From assembly GCF_046044395.1 (NCBI RefSeq), contig NZ_JBJUSG010000187.1:1-5014 (forward strand): 5,014 bases of DNA, given 5' to 3'. Of this stretch, positions 1 through 5,014 are shown piece after piece (position 1 is the first letter of the stretch; each line of letters opens with the position of its first letter). Position numbers and translations under genes: made by a program. The notes under the pieces were generated by a model. That model was given only the letters and a program-made list of their open reading frames with translations, had not been told where the DNA came from and did no database searches. This stretch comes from Magnetominusculus dajiuhuensis (lineage in GTDB: Bacteria; Nitrospirota; Thermodesulfovibrionia; Thermodesulfovibrionales; Magnetobacteriaceae).

Positions 1-25
1 TGACAATAAACTATGCAACTGCCTC

Positions 26-55
26 TTACTTATGATGGAGAACAAATTTACCTTG
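26..55 (-). pseudogene. Frame-shifted continuation of the DUF7948-type gene
   Basis: Reading on from the upstream fragment in a different frame gives QGKFVLHHK and then a TAA stop at 26-28. In DUF7948-type proteins the IEGA motif is normally followed after seven to nine residues by a strand such as G-D-L-V-L-H-T, so GKFVLHH is the expected next segment. Only four bases separate GCG (Ala) from CAA (Gln). This would fit a deletion of about 17 bases, which shifts the frame. The new stop shows a second lesion. The match is short and done by eye. Confidence 0.4.
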
Positions 56-641
56 TTCTCGCCCCCTCAATCTTAAGGGCTATTTGATTATAATCCGCAT
101 CAGGAGCTACGACAAAATCGTACTCAATCTGGCGCTGATTGCCGTAAACAACGAGGTCAATCCCATCGTATATCTTCTCATATTTTACCTTCTCGTATGA
201 CGGCACATTTGTACGCCATTTCCCGGGGTCATTCCCGATGAAATAGTTGGATTTGCAGGTAAGCTCGCCAAGTCCGGTTATAGTCTGGGCGCCTGAGGCG
301 TCTGTGTTGGGATTGACAAATTTTATCCGGATAGACTCTGTTTTTACCATATTTTCTGAAAGTTTCCTGTCAGTGGTTGTCATTGACAACACAAATTCCC
401 CCGGTGTCATAAATAGCGTATAGCCCTGTCCTCTGGCTAAATACTTGACCGTCGGGTCTGTCTGTCCTTCGTTTGCCTCAAATGCTATTGGAAGTTTACC
501 GTAGGAGCCGACAATCACGGCATTGTCCTCAGATTGCGTTGCCGCGGAAACATTAGCATATGCCAGCGTGCTGAGACACATAACAGCTATTAACGAAACT
601 ACCACAAAAACAACTGTTTTACCTTGATTTTCACTTCTCAT
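48..641 (-). pseudogene. Secreted DUF7948/SBBP-repeat-type protein, N-terminal fragment
   Basis: This 197-residue ORF encodes the N-terminal part of an exported protein of the DUF7948 family, which usually precedes SBBP beta-propeller repeats in proteins of several hundred residues or more. Residues 1 to about 30 form a Sec signal peptide: a basic start, a hydrophobic run (VVFVVVSLIAVMCL) and a likely cleavage near AYA. Family hallmarks follow: FEANEGQTD at 54-62, VKYLARGQGYTLFMTPGE at 65-82, SNYFIGNDPGKWRTNVPSY at 131-149, then YDGIDLVVYGNQRQIEYDF and VVAP up to about residue 180. The frame stops four codons after IEGA (residues 191-194), where relatives continue with a segment ending like G-D-L-V-L-H. 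A matching QGKFVLHH is present in another frame at 32-55, which points to a frameshift by small deletion. The start is secure, with AGGAGGG seven bases upstream. Biochemical role is unknown; cell-surface or extracellular location is inferred from the signal peptide. A short functional product cannot be excluded. Confidence 0.72.
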
Positions 642-648
642 GATTGAG

Positions 649-655
649 CCCTCCT
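649..655 (-). promoter_or_regulatory. Shine-Dalgarno site of the DUF7948-type gene
   Basis: AGGAGGG on the minus strand lies seven bases upstream of the ATG at 639-641. It is close to the consensus and fixes that start. Confidence 0.75.
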
Positions 656-713
656 GTTTAATAGGTAAAGCGATATATCTGCTGGATTAACATCTACATA
701 TATCTACGCATTG

Positions 714-743
714 ATACTAATGCAGGCAGGTCAATGATGTCAA
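714..743 (-). promoter_or_regulatory. Sigma-70-type promoter for the DUF7948-type gene
   Basis: The minus strand has a perfect TTGACA (-35, at 738-743), an 18-base spacer and TAGTAT (-10, at 714-719, four of six consensus bases). Transcription would start near 707 and give a leader of about 65 bases that contains the strong Shine-Dalgarno site. The promoter lies in the 152-base gap after selB, so the downstream gene need not depend on read-through from the trpB2-selB transcript. The leader is A/T-rich, with repeats such as GTAGATATAT and GCAGATATAT, but no convincing riboswitch or terminator is visible. Confidence 0.55.
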
Positions 744-793
744 GAACTTTTTTATGGCATAATTGTTACACATTTGTCCGCCACTTACTTACA

Positions 794-2671
794 TTATCTA
801 TCTAATATCTTTCTCTTGTCACCGACTCGCATAGTGATTTTCTTCCCGTCAAGATACTCCAAAAAGGGTAGGGCGTATTTTCTTGTTGTGCCCAGTACCT
901 CCCTGAACTCAGATACGGCTATCTCATTTTTCCCTTTTGAGAACTCCCTTACAATTTCTAACATTTTTTCATACGCACATTGGTCTATGTATATGGAATC
1001 GTTTATTCTTACCAGAAGGCCATCTTTAGCAAGCAACTTTAATATATCCTCGGCCTGTTTCTCTTTTATTGAAAACGCGGTGGCAAGGTCTTGTCTTGAC
1101 GGCGGCTGAAACTCCGACGCCCGCAGCGTCTCAATTATTCTTGTCTTTATTCCCTCGTCAATGTGAGTTAGGGACGGCTTGAAATCGCTCAGTCGTATCA
1201 ACTCTTTATCGGTAACCACTTTGCTGAATGTGTTTAGAATCTTTAAGAATGTCTTTGTGTCTATTTGTTTAAATAAGCCGCGTAGCTCCTCTTTAGACAT
1301 GCCCGACTGAAGAGGGTTTTTTTTATGATATGACAGTAGGATAGATGTTATTTCCTCGTGTAATTTATTAATGATAATTGTGTGAAATAATGTCTCGTTT
1401 ACCTCGGTTATCAGCCCATCTTTTTTCAGCGTCTCAACTGCCTTATCTATGGCGGATGTGTCATGGGCTGCCCATGCGTAAAGTTTTTGTTTAAGAATCC
1501 CTTTAAGTGCGGCTGCCTTTATTTTCCCCGCAAGCCTTGACGTCAAATCGCCGGTCAAATAAATCTCAAAACTGGAGTCGTCATCTTTTTTCCTCCTTGC
1601 CGGTGGGGTTGGGTCAAGGACGATACCACCACCTACGGTATCTACGGGGGACAGTCGCCGGATTATAAATCTATCGCCTGCCATTGCGATGATAGGGTGT
1701 TTGAGACGCAGTTGGCAAAAGGCCGACTCACCCGGCATCAGTTTCTCTGAGCGGTGGAAAATCACACGGGCGGTTGTCTCCGATGTGCCGACATGAAAAT
1801 GAACGCTTGAGCGGTTTTTTAACGGCTGGGCGTGTTTGAGCAGCTTAATTTCGGCGTCCAGTCTGTCTGTGGCGTCAATCGTCCCGCAGTGCACCACGAC
1901 GTCGCCCCTATTTATATCATCTTTATCGACACCCTGCAAATTTACCGCAACACGCTGACCGGCAGAACCTGATTTGACGGCCTCGTTGTGGCTGTGAAGT
2001 CCGCGCACCTTTGTCCTTATCCCCGATGGCAGGATTTCAACCGCGTCGTCCACCGAAATCTGCCCTGAGATGGCCGTCCCCGTCACCACAGTACCAAACC
2101 CCTTGAGCGTAAACACCCTGTCAATAGGAAGACGAAAGATACCGTTGGGGGATTTTTGTATTGTGCCGAGGGCAGTCGCCTGAATCTGTGTCTTTAATTT
2201 ATCAATATTATGGCCGCTCTTTGAGGACACCGGCACAATCGGCGCTCCTTCAAGAAAAGTCCCCGCAACGAAGTCCTTTATTTCCTCCACTACGACTTCC
2301 ACAATATCCGGCTCAACAATATCTGTCTTCGTGACGGCAACAATCCCGGCCCTTATGCCGAGCAGGTTGCAGATGGCAAGGTGCTCTCTTGACTGGGGCA
2401 TGACGCCCTCATCGGCGGCTATGGCAAACAGGACGAGATCAATGCCCCCCGCCCCGGCAAGCATGTTCTTAATCAGCCGCTCATGCCCGGGGACATCCAC
2501 GATACCTACGGTAAGGCCATCGTATCTGAGATCGGCAAATCCAAGGTCAATCGTTATCCCGCGTTCTTTTTCCTCTTTCAGCCTGTCGGGGTCCACACCC
2601 GTCAGCGCCATTACCAGCGAGCTTTTGCCGTGGTCTATGTGCCCCGCAGTGCCTAAGATAACATGCCTCAT
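794..2671 (-). CDS. selB: Selenocysteine-specific translation elongation factor SelB
   Basis: SelB is the cytoplasmic GTPase that replaces EF-Tu for selenocysteine: it carries Sec-tRNA(Sec) to the ribosome at UGA codons marked by a SECIS hairpin. The 625 residues match the usual length (E. coli 614). The N-terminal GTPase domain shows GHIDHGKS (10-17, P-loop), GITIDLGF (38-45, switch I), DVPGHE (59-64, G3), TKTD (114-117, G4) and SSKSG (149-153, G5). Beta-barrel domains II and III follow to about residue 350. The rest is the SelB-specific C-terminal set of winged helices that reads the SECIS RNA, with NPLQSGMSKEELR and FREVLGTTRKYALPFLEYLDG as recognisable signatures. All key motifs are present and the frame is intact. 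The ATG has only a weak upstream GAGAAG, and trpB2 ends 18 bases before it, so translation may be helped by coupling. selA, selC and selD are not in the window. Confidence 0.96.
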   Translation of the reverse strand: MRHVILGTAGHIDHGKSSLVMALTGVDPDRLKEEKERGITIDLGFADLRYDGLTVGIVDVPGHERLIKNMLAGAGGIDLVLFAIAADEGVMPQSREHLAICNLLGIRAGIVAVTKTDIVEPDIVEVVVEEIKDFVAGTFLEGAPIVPVSSKSGHNIDKLKTQIQATALGTIQKSPNGIFRLPIDRVFTLKGFGTVVTGTAISGQISVDDAVEILPSGIRTKVRGLHSHNEAVKSGSAGQRVAVNLQGVDKDDINRGDVVVHCGTIDATDRLDAEIKLLKHAQPLKNRSSVHFHVGTSETTARVIFHRSEKLMPGESAFCQLRLKHPIIAMAGDRFIIRRLSPVDTVGGGIVLDPTPPARRKKDDDSSFEIYLTGDLTSRLAGKIKAAALKGILKQKLYAWAAHDTSAIDKAVETLKKDGLITEVNETLFHTIIINKLHEEITSILLSYHKKNPLQSGMSKEELRGLFKQIDTKTFLKILNTFSKVVTDKELIRLSDFKPSLTHIDEGIKTRIIETLRASEFQPPSRQDLATAFSIKEKQAEDILKLLAKDGLLVRINDSIYIDQCAYEKMLEIVREFSKGKNEIAVSEFREVLGTTRKYALPFLEYLDGKKITMRVGDKRKILDR

Positions 2672-2689
2672 ATCAGGAGCTTCTCATCG

Positions 2690-4045
2690 TTAGCCAATAG
2701 TTGGCAGCCGCAGCAGGGCCTCTCTTATCCTATCAGCCGGATAAGCGCAGTCTATTATCATACCATCTATGAAGTCTGAGTACGCGGTCAAATCAAGATA
2801 GCCGTGGCCGCTGAGGTTAAACACGATAGTCCTTTCTTTGCCTTCCTCTTTGGCGCGCAGGGCCTCGTCAATGGCACACTTAATGGCGTGAGAACTCTCC
2901 GGGGCGGGGATAATCCCCTCGCTCTTGGCAAACAGCAGGGCCGCCGTAAAGACCTCCGTCTGGTGGTAGGCGCGAGCCTCGATGAGGCCATCATGGGTAA
3001 GCTGCGACACGAGTGAGGAATCGGCGTGATACCGCAGTCCACCGGCGTGAATCCCCGGAGGGACGAAGTCATGCCCAAGCGTGTACATCATAAGGAGCGG
3101 GGTAAGGCCGGCGGTGTCGCCAAAATCATATCTGAACTCTCCCTTGGTGAGGGTAGGGCAGGACTCCGGCTCTACGGCTATGACCCGTAATTCCCTGCCG
3201 TGTATCTTGTCATATAGGAATGGAAAACTCACGCCGCCGAGGTTGCTTCCACCCCCGCAACACGCTATCACGATGTCGGGATAATCACCGGCAATCTCAA
3301 ACTGTTTCTTTAGCTCAAGCCCTATAACTGTTTGGTGAAGCAGGACATGATTTAACACGGAGCCGAGTGCGTAGTTGGTATCCTTGTGCGTTGCGGCATC
3401 CTCGACGGCCTCGCTGATTGCAATGCCGAGACTTCCCGGACTATCAGGGTCTTTATCAAGAATTGCCCTGCCGGAGTTTGTCAGATTGCTTGGGCTTGGA
3501 TGGACTGACGCCCCCCATGTCTCCATGGATATGCGCCTGTAAGGTTTTTGGTTATAACTGACCCTGACCATATAGATGGTGACCTCAAGGCCGAAAAACA
3601 CGCCGGCAAGGGATATGGCCGCCCCCCACTGACCGGCACCGGTCTCAGTGGCTATGCGCCTGATACCGGCCTGTTTGTTGTAGTAGGCCTGCGGGATAGA
3701 CGTATTGGTCTTATGGCTTCCCGATGGGCTGACGCCTTCATATTTGTAATAAATTTTAGCCGGTGTTCCAAGGGCCTTTTCAAGCCTGTGGGCGCGGTAA
3801 AGCGGGGAAGGGCGCCACAGGGTATAGACATCTAAGACCTCCTCAGGGATAGTTATCCAGCGCTCCTGAGAGACCTCCTGCTCAATAAGCGCCATAGGGA
3901 AAATCGCCGCAAGGTCGTCAGGCCCGACGGGTTTATGGGTCACGGGATGAAGGGGCGGCTTAGGCAGGGTGGGCATATCGGCCATAATGTTATACCACTG
4001 GCGTGGAATGTCGTTCTCTTCTAAGATTATCTTAGTACGTTTCAT
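2690..4045 (-). CDS. trpB2: Tryptophan synthase beta chain, TrpB2 type (PLP enzyme)
   Basis: This is a fold-type II pyridoxal-phosphate enzyme that condenses indole with L-serine to give L-tryptophan. With 451 residues and an N-terminal extension (MPTLPKPPLHPVTHKPVGPDDL) it belongs to the TrpB2 group rather than the roughly 400-residue TrpB1 that pairs tightly with TrpA. Visible sites are K112 in SGSHKTNTS (Schiff-base lysine), E134 in ETGAGQW (catalytic acid/base), GGGSN at 264-268 (cofactor phosphate loop), EPES at 292-295, SEGIIPAPESSHA at 375-387 and SGHG at 412-415. The frame is open upstream to an ATG at 4145-4147. I chose the ATG at 4043-4045 because GAGGAGG lies five bases before it and MKRTKIILEENDIPRQWYN is a typical TrpB2 start. 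No trpA or other trp gene is in the window, so it may serve indole salvage or stand-alone synthesis. selB follows after 18 bases, probably in the same transcript. Confidence 0.94.
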   Translation of the reverse strand: MKRTKIILEENDIPRQWYNIMADMPTLPKPPLHPVTHKPVGPDDLAAIFPMALIEQEVSQERWITIPEEVLDVYTLWRPSPLYRAHRLEKALGTPAKIYYKYEGVSPSGSHKTNTSIPQAYYNKQAGIRRIATETGAGQWGAAISLAGVFFGLEVTIYMVRVSYNQKPYRRISMETWGASVHPSPSNLTNSGRAILDKDPDSPGSLGIAISEAVEDAATHKDTNYALGSVLNHVLLHQTVIGLELKKQFEIAGDYPDIVIACCGGGSNLGGVSFPFLYDKIHGRELRVIAVEPESCPTLTKGEFRYDFGDTAGLTPLLMMYTLGHDFVPPGIHAGGLRYHADSSLVSQLTHDGLIEARAYHQTEVFTAALLFAKSEGIIPAPESSHAIKCAIDEALRAKEEGKERTIVFNLSGHGYLDLTAYSDFIDGMIIDCAYPADRIREALLRLPTIG

Positions 4046-4050
4046 GGAAA

Positions 4051-4057
4051 CCTCCTC
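4051..4057 (-). promoter_or_regulatory. Shine-Dalgarno site that decides the trpB2 start
   Basis: GAGGAGG on the minus strand lies five bases before the ATG at 4043-4045. The alternative upstream ATG at 4145-4147 has no comparable site, and the 34 extra residues it would add do not resemble a TrpB2 N-terminus. Confidence 0.8.
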
Positions 4058-4062
4058 AATGT

Positions 4063-4093
4063 TTGACACGGCACAGTATTTATAGGGTATCAT
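4063..4093 (+). promoter_or_regulatory. Possible promoter toward the antitoxin gene
   Basis: The plus strand carries a perfect TTGACA (4063-4068) and TATCAT (4088-4093, five of six -10 bases), with a 19-base spacer that is longer than ideal. Transcription would begin near 4100 and cover the possible leader ORF and the antitoxin. No good consensus promoter for trpB2 was found on the opposite strand in this 178-base region. Confidence 0.3.
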
Positions 4094-4172
4094 ATAATAC
4101 TCAGAGAGTGTAACTGATTTTGTATGATAGTGGCAATGGTTAACCATATTAGGTTGCTTAAATTTCTGAGGG

Positions 4173-4202
4173 GATTATTATGACTTGGATTATTATGACT
4201 TG
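4173..4202 (+). repeat. Perfect 15-bp tandem duplication
   Basis: The unit GATTATTATGACTTG occurs twice in direct succession (4173-4187 and 4188-4202), followed by a further GAT. It lies between a Shine-Dalgarno-like GAGGGG (4168-4173) and the antitoxin start. The unit length is a multiple of three, so any reading frame through it is kept. It looks like a recent slippage duplication. Confidence 0.85.
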
Positions 4203-4224
4203 GATAAGGATTAGAGGTATATAG
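4180..4224 (+). CDS. Possible 14-residue leader peptide ahead of the antitoxin
   Basis: An ATG at 4180-4182 is preceded at six bases by GAGGGG, a good Shine-Dalgarno site. It opens a 14-codon frame reading MTWIIMTWIRIRGI. The pentapeptide repeat MTWII/MTWIR comes from the 15-bp tandem duplication. The TAG stop (4222-4224) shares its G with the GTG start of the antitoxin, the kind of overlap that allows translational coupling. The peptide is hydrophobic with two tryptophans. Regulation by tryptophan is tempting next to trpB2, but trpB2 is on the other strand and no attenuator hairpins are visible, so I do not claim it. The ORF may be fortuitous. Confidence 0.33.
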   Translation: MTWIIMTWIRIRGI

Positions 4225-4424
4225 TGGAAACGTTAAATGATATAGAAAAGGCAATCACGGCCTTAACGACAGGCGAGTTAGCCAGGCTTAGGGACTGGTT
4301 TGACGAATTCGACGCAAAGGGTTGGGACAGACAGTTCGAGGAAGACGCTATATCAGGCAGATTGAAACAGGTGTCCGACATGGCTGTTTCAGAATTTAAA
4401 CAAGGCCGATATAAAAAGATATGA
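4224..4424 (+). CDS. Small antitoxin of a RelE/ParE-type toxin-antitoxin module
   Basis: This acidic 66-residue protein resembles a family of short antitoxins encoded directly before RelE/ParE-family toxins. The pattern is an N-terminal IEKAI segment (7-11), ELARLRDWFDEFDAKGWDRQFE (18-39) and a C-terminal helix after SGRLKQVSDMAVSEFKQG (44-61). In such modules the antitoxin binds and neutralises the toxin, an mRNA interferase or gyrase poison, and often represses the operon. The GTG start is supported by AGAGG six bases upstream. The stop overlaps an ATG (ATGA at 4421-4424) that begins MKHFAGASF, the expected start of the partner toxin, now broken. The antitoxin frame itself is intact. The family assignment is by eye, and which biochemical class of toxin it countered is not shown by the sequence. 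Confidence 0.7.
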   Translation: METLNDIEKAITALTTGELARLRDWFDEFDAKGWDRQFEEDAISGRLKQVSDMAVSEFKQGRYKKI

Positions 4425-4474
4425 AACATTTCGCAGGCGCGTCTTTTTAGGTATACTATAAGAGTCTGCCTGCA
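4421..4474 (+). pseudogene. Remnant of a RelE/ParE-family toxin gene
   Basis: The ATG overlaps the antitoxin stop (ATGA) and reads MKHFAGASF, then TAG (4448-4450), then VYYKSLPA. Toxins paired with this antitoxin family typically begin MKHF...FW..Y..LP, so the amber codon sits exactly where the conserved tryptophan (TGG) is expected, a one-base change. After LPA, at about 4475, the expected continuation (helix, then a HPSLHFKK-like core) is replaced by unrelated sequence. The gene has therefore lost nearly all of its roughly 90 codons and cannot encode an active toxin. Confidence 0.6.
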
Positions 4475-4563
4475 CTAGGGACAGGCTGGTTTCTCGTTCC
4501 AACACCCCCATGTTAAACACCACTCGGTTGGACAAAATGACTGCGTTGTGCTAATATTAACCT
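4475..4563. other. Non-coding sequence after the toxin breakpoint
   Basis: From about 4475 the sequence no longer matches the toxin. The stretch GGGACAGGCTGGTTTCTCG followed by TTCC resembles dispersed non-coding repeats containing CTGGTTCTCGTTCC that occur in many environmental bacterial genomes. That is recalled rather than searched. A weak inverted repeat, GCCTG/CAGGC (4468-4472 and 4482-4486), is not a convincing terminator. The remainder holds the probable promoter of the next gene. Confidence 0.35.
4528..4557 (+). promoter_or_regulatory. Possible extended -10 promoter of the nucleotidyltransferase gene
   Basis: TTGGAC (4528-4533) and TAATAT (4552-4557) are 18 bases apart, and TGC directly before the -10 makes it an extended -10. 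Transcription would begin at or next to the ATG at 4564, giving a leaderless or almost leaderless mRNA. This agrees with the lack of any Shine-Dalgarno site there. Confidence 0.35.
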
Positions 4564-4878
4564 ATGGTAACGCCTGATCCGATCCTTGCTCAATTTCGTG
4601 CGGCGCTTGTTGAGATTTACGGTGACCGCCTTGATCGCGTGGTGTTGTTTGGTTCTCGTGCGCGTGGTGATGAGCGCGAAGATTCTGATTATGATGTTGC
4701 CGTATTTTTGAAATCGCTTTCAGACAGGTGGTTTGAGCTGGATAGGTTGGCAGTGCTTTGCGTCAGTTTTATTGATGACACAGGCGCTTTTTTCGATGTT
4801 AAACCTTATTCCGCGACGGCTTATCAAGAGCGCTCTCCTCTCATGCATGAAATCAGAGAGGAAGGACTTGACCTGTGA
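4564..4878 (+). CDS. Minimal nucleotidyltransferase, MntA-like antitoxin
   Basis: This 104-residue protein is a minimal nucleotidyltransferase (MNT domain, DNA polymerase beta fold). It has the full signature GSX10DXD: G30-S31 in GSRARGDERED, then D42 and D44 in SDYDV. D78 in FFDVKPYS is the likely third metal-binding aspartate. In MNT-HEPN toxin-antitoxin modules this type of protein (MntA) transfers AMP from ATP onto a tyrosine of its HEPN ribonuclease partner (HepT) and silences it. The length and intact motifs suggest an active enzyme. An in-frame TAA at 4558-4560 rules out a longer start, and there is no Shine-Dalgarno site before the ATG. The stop overlaps a GTG (GTGA), the usual spacing to hepT, but the HEPN gene is missing. 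Stand-alone nucleotidyltransferases of other function share these motifs, so the antitoxin role is an inference. Confidence 0.8.
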   Translation: MVTPDPILAQFRAALVEIYGDRLDRVVLFGSRARGDEREDSDYDVAVFLKSLSDRWFELDRLAVLCVSFIDDTGAFFDVKPYSATAYQERSPLMHEIREEGLDL

Positions 4879-4913
4879 CAGATGATTACCAGATACAGTT
4901 GCCCGCAGGTTAA
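4875..4913 (+). pseudogene. Possible 5' stub of a lost HEPN (HepT) toxin gene
   Basis: GTG at 4875-4877 overlaps the nucleotidyltransferase stop (GTGA) and opens a 12-codon frame, VTDDYQIQLPAG, ending at TAA 4911-4913. HEPN partners in MNT-HEPN modules usually begin in exactly this overlapping position and run 100 to 140 codons. The short peptide is too small to prove homology, and nothing downstream in any frame looks like a HEPN domain with its RX4-6H motif. Confidence 0.27.
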
Positions 4914-4959
4914 TGAACTGGATTCCCGCTTTCCAGACTGTGTCACAATAGTAAAGCAG

Positions 4960-4980
4960 CCCCCCCCCCCTTTTTTTTTT
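4960..4980. repeat. C11-T10 homopolymer tract
   Basis: Eleven C (4960-4970) are followed directly by ten T (4971-4980), a 21-base pure pyrimidine run. It lies in 136 bases without a supported gene (4879-5014). No hairpin precedes the T run, so it is not a rho-independent terminator. The flanks are a GGATTCCCGCTTTCCAG segment on the left and G-rich sequence on the right that continues past the window edge. Such tracts are prone to slippage and to sequencing error. Confidence 0.8.
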
Positions 4981-5014
4981 GAGGTGGGGATGAGTCTGCC
5001 GCGGAGGTGTGGGG

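Noticed and set aside
38..60. Inverted repeat GAGAACAA/TTGTTCTC as a rho-independent terminator
   Set aside because: The stem is only 8 bp with few G-C pairs, no T run follows on either strand, and it lies within the decayed coding sequence.
642..793. selC (tRNA-Sec), another tRNA, or a terminator downstream of selB
   Set aside because: No acceptor stem or TTCGA-type T loop and no hairpin followed by T residues was found; the gap is explained by the promoter and leader of the next gene.
2331..2693. Plus-strand ORF of 120 codons opposite the selB start
   Set aside because: It is antisense to the conserved SelB GTPase domain and has no family features. The same applies to ORFs at 774-1109, 2804-3016, 3081-3284 and 3548-3835.
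4046..4147. Longer trpB2 start at the ATG at 4145-4147 (34 extra residues)
   Set aside because: The extension does not look like TrpB2, lacks a Shine-Dalgarno site and covers the likely promoter region, while the ATG at 4043-4045 has GAGGAGG at five bases.
4180..4224. trp-attenuator leader peptide for trpB2, because of the two Trp codons
   Set aside because: It is on the strand opposite to trpB2, the Trp codons are spaced by the tandem repeat rather than adjacent, and no terminator/antiterminator hairpins follow.
4211..4429. Minus-strand ORF of 72 codons
   Set aside because: It is the antisense shadow of the antitoxin gene and shows no recognisable features.
4448..4450. TAG read through as pyrrolysine or as part of a recoded toxin
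   Set aside because: Homology stops about eight codons later anyway, no Pyl genes are visible, and SelB recodes TGA, not TAG.

Overview
This bacterial window of about 5 kb holds a conserved two-gene core, trpB2 (TrpB2-type tryptophan synthase beta chain) and selB (selenocysteine-specific elongation factor). Both read on the minus strand, 18 bp apart, and are probably one transcript. Around the core lie short, partly broken accessory genes. The lineage cannot be fixed from the sequence. TrpB2, SelB and a secreted SBBP/DUF7948-type protein, together with toxin-antitoxin debris, would suit an environmental Nitrospirota or deltaproteobacterial-type genome, but this is a low-confidence inference.

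Layout. Positions 1-641 (minus) carry the exported N-terminal part of a DUF7948/SBBP-type protein. Its promoter, Shine-Dalgarno site and signal peptide look intact, but the reading frame stops at residue 197. Recognisable family sequence seems to continue in another frame, so it looks like a frameshifted pseudogene. Positions 642-793 hold its leader and promoter. Positions 794-2671 are selB and 2690-4045 are trpB2. Positions 4046-4223 form a divergent intergenic region with two small palindromes, a perfect 15-bp tandem repeat and a possible 14-codon leader ORF whose stop overlaps the next start. Positions 4224-4424 (plus) encode a small antitoxin of a RelE/ParE-type module. It overlaps the start of its toxin by ATGA, but the toxin has an amber codon after nine codons and loses homology after about 18. 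Positions 4564-4878 (plus) encode a minimal nucleotidyltransferase of the MntA type, antitoxin of MNT-HEPN modules. The expected HEPN partner is absent: only a 12-codon ORF with a GTGA overlap remains. The window ends in a C11-T10 tract and G-rich sequence.

How the parts fit. SelB delivers Sec-tRNA to UGA codons with SECIS elements, so the organism should have selA, selC, selD and selenoprotein genes elsewhere; none is visible here. TrpB2 condenses indole with serine and has no obvious mechanistic link to SelB. The plus-strand right arm looks like a decayed toxin-antitoxin island in which two antitoxins outlived their toxins. I found no tRNA or rRNA gene, CRISPR array, intact mobile element or convincing rho-independent terminator.
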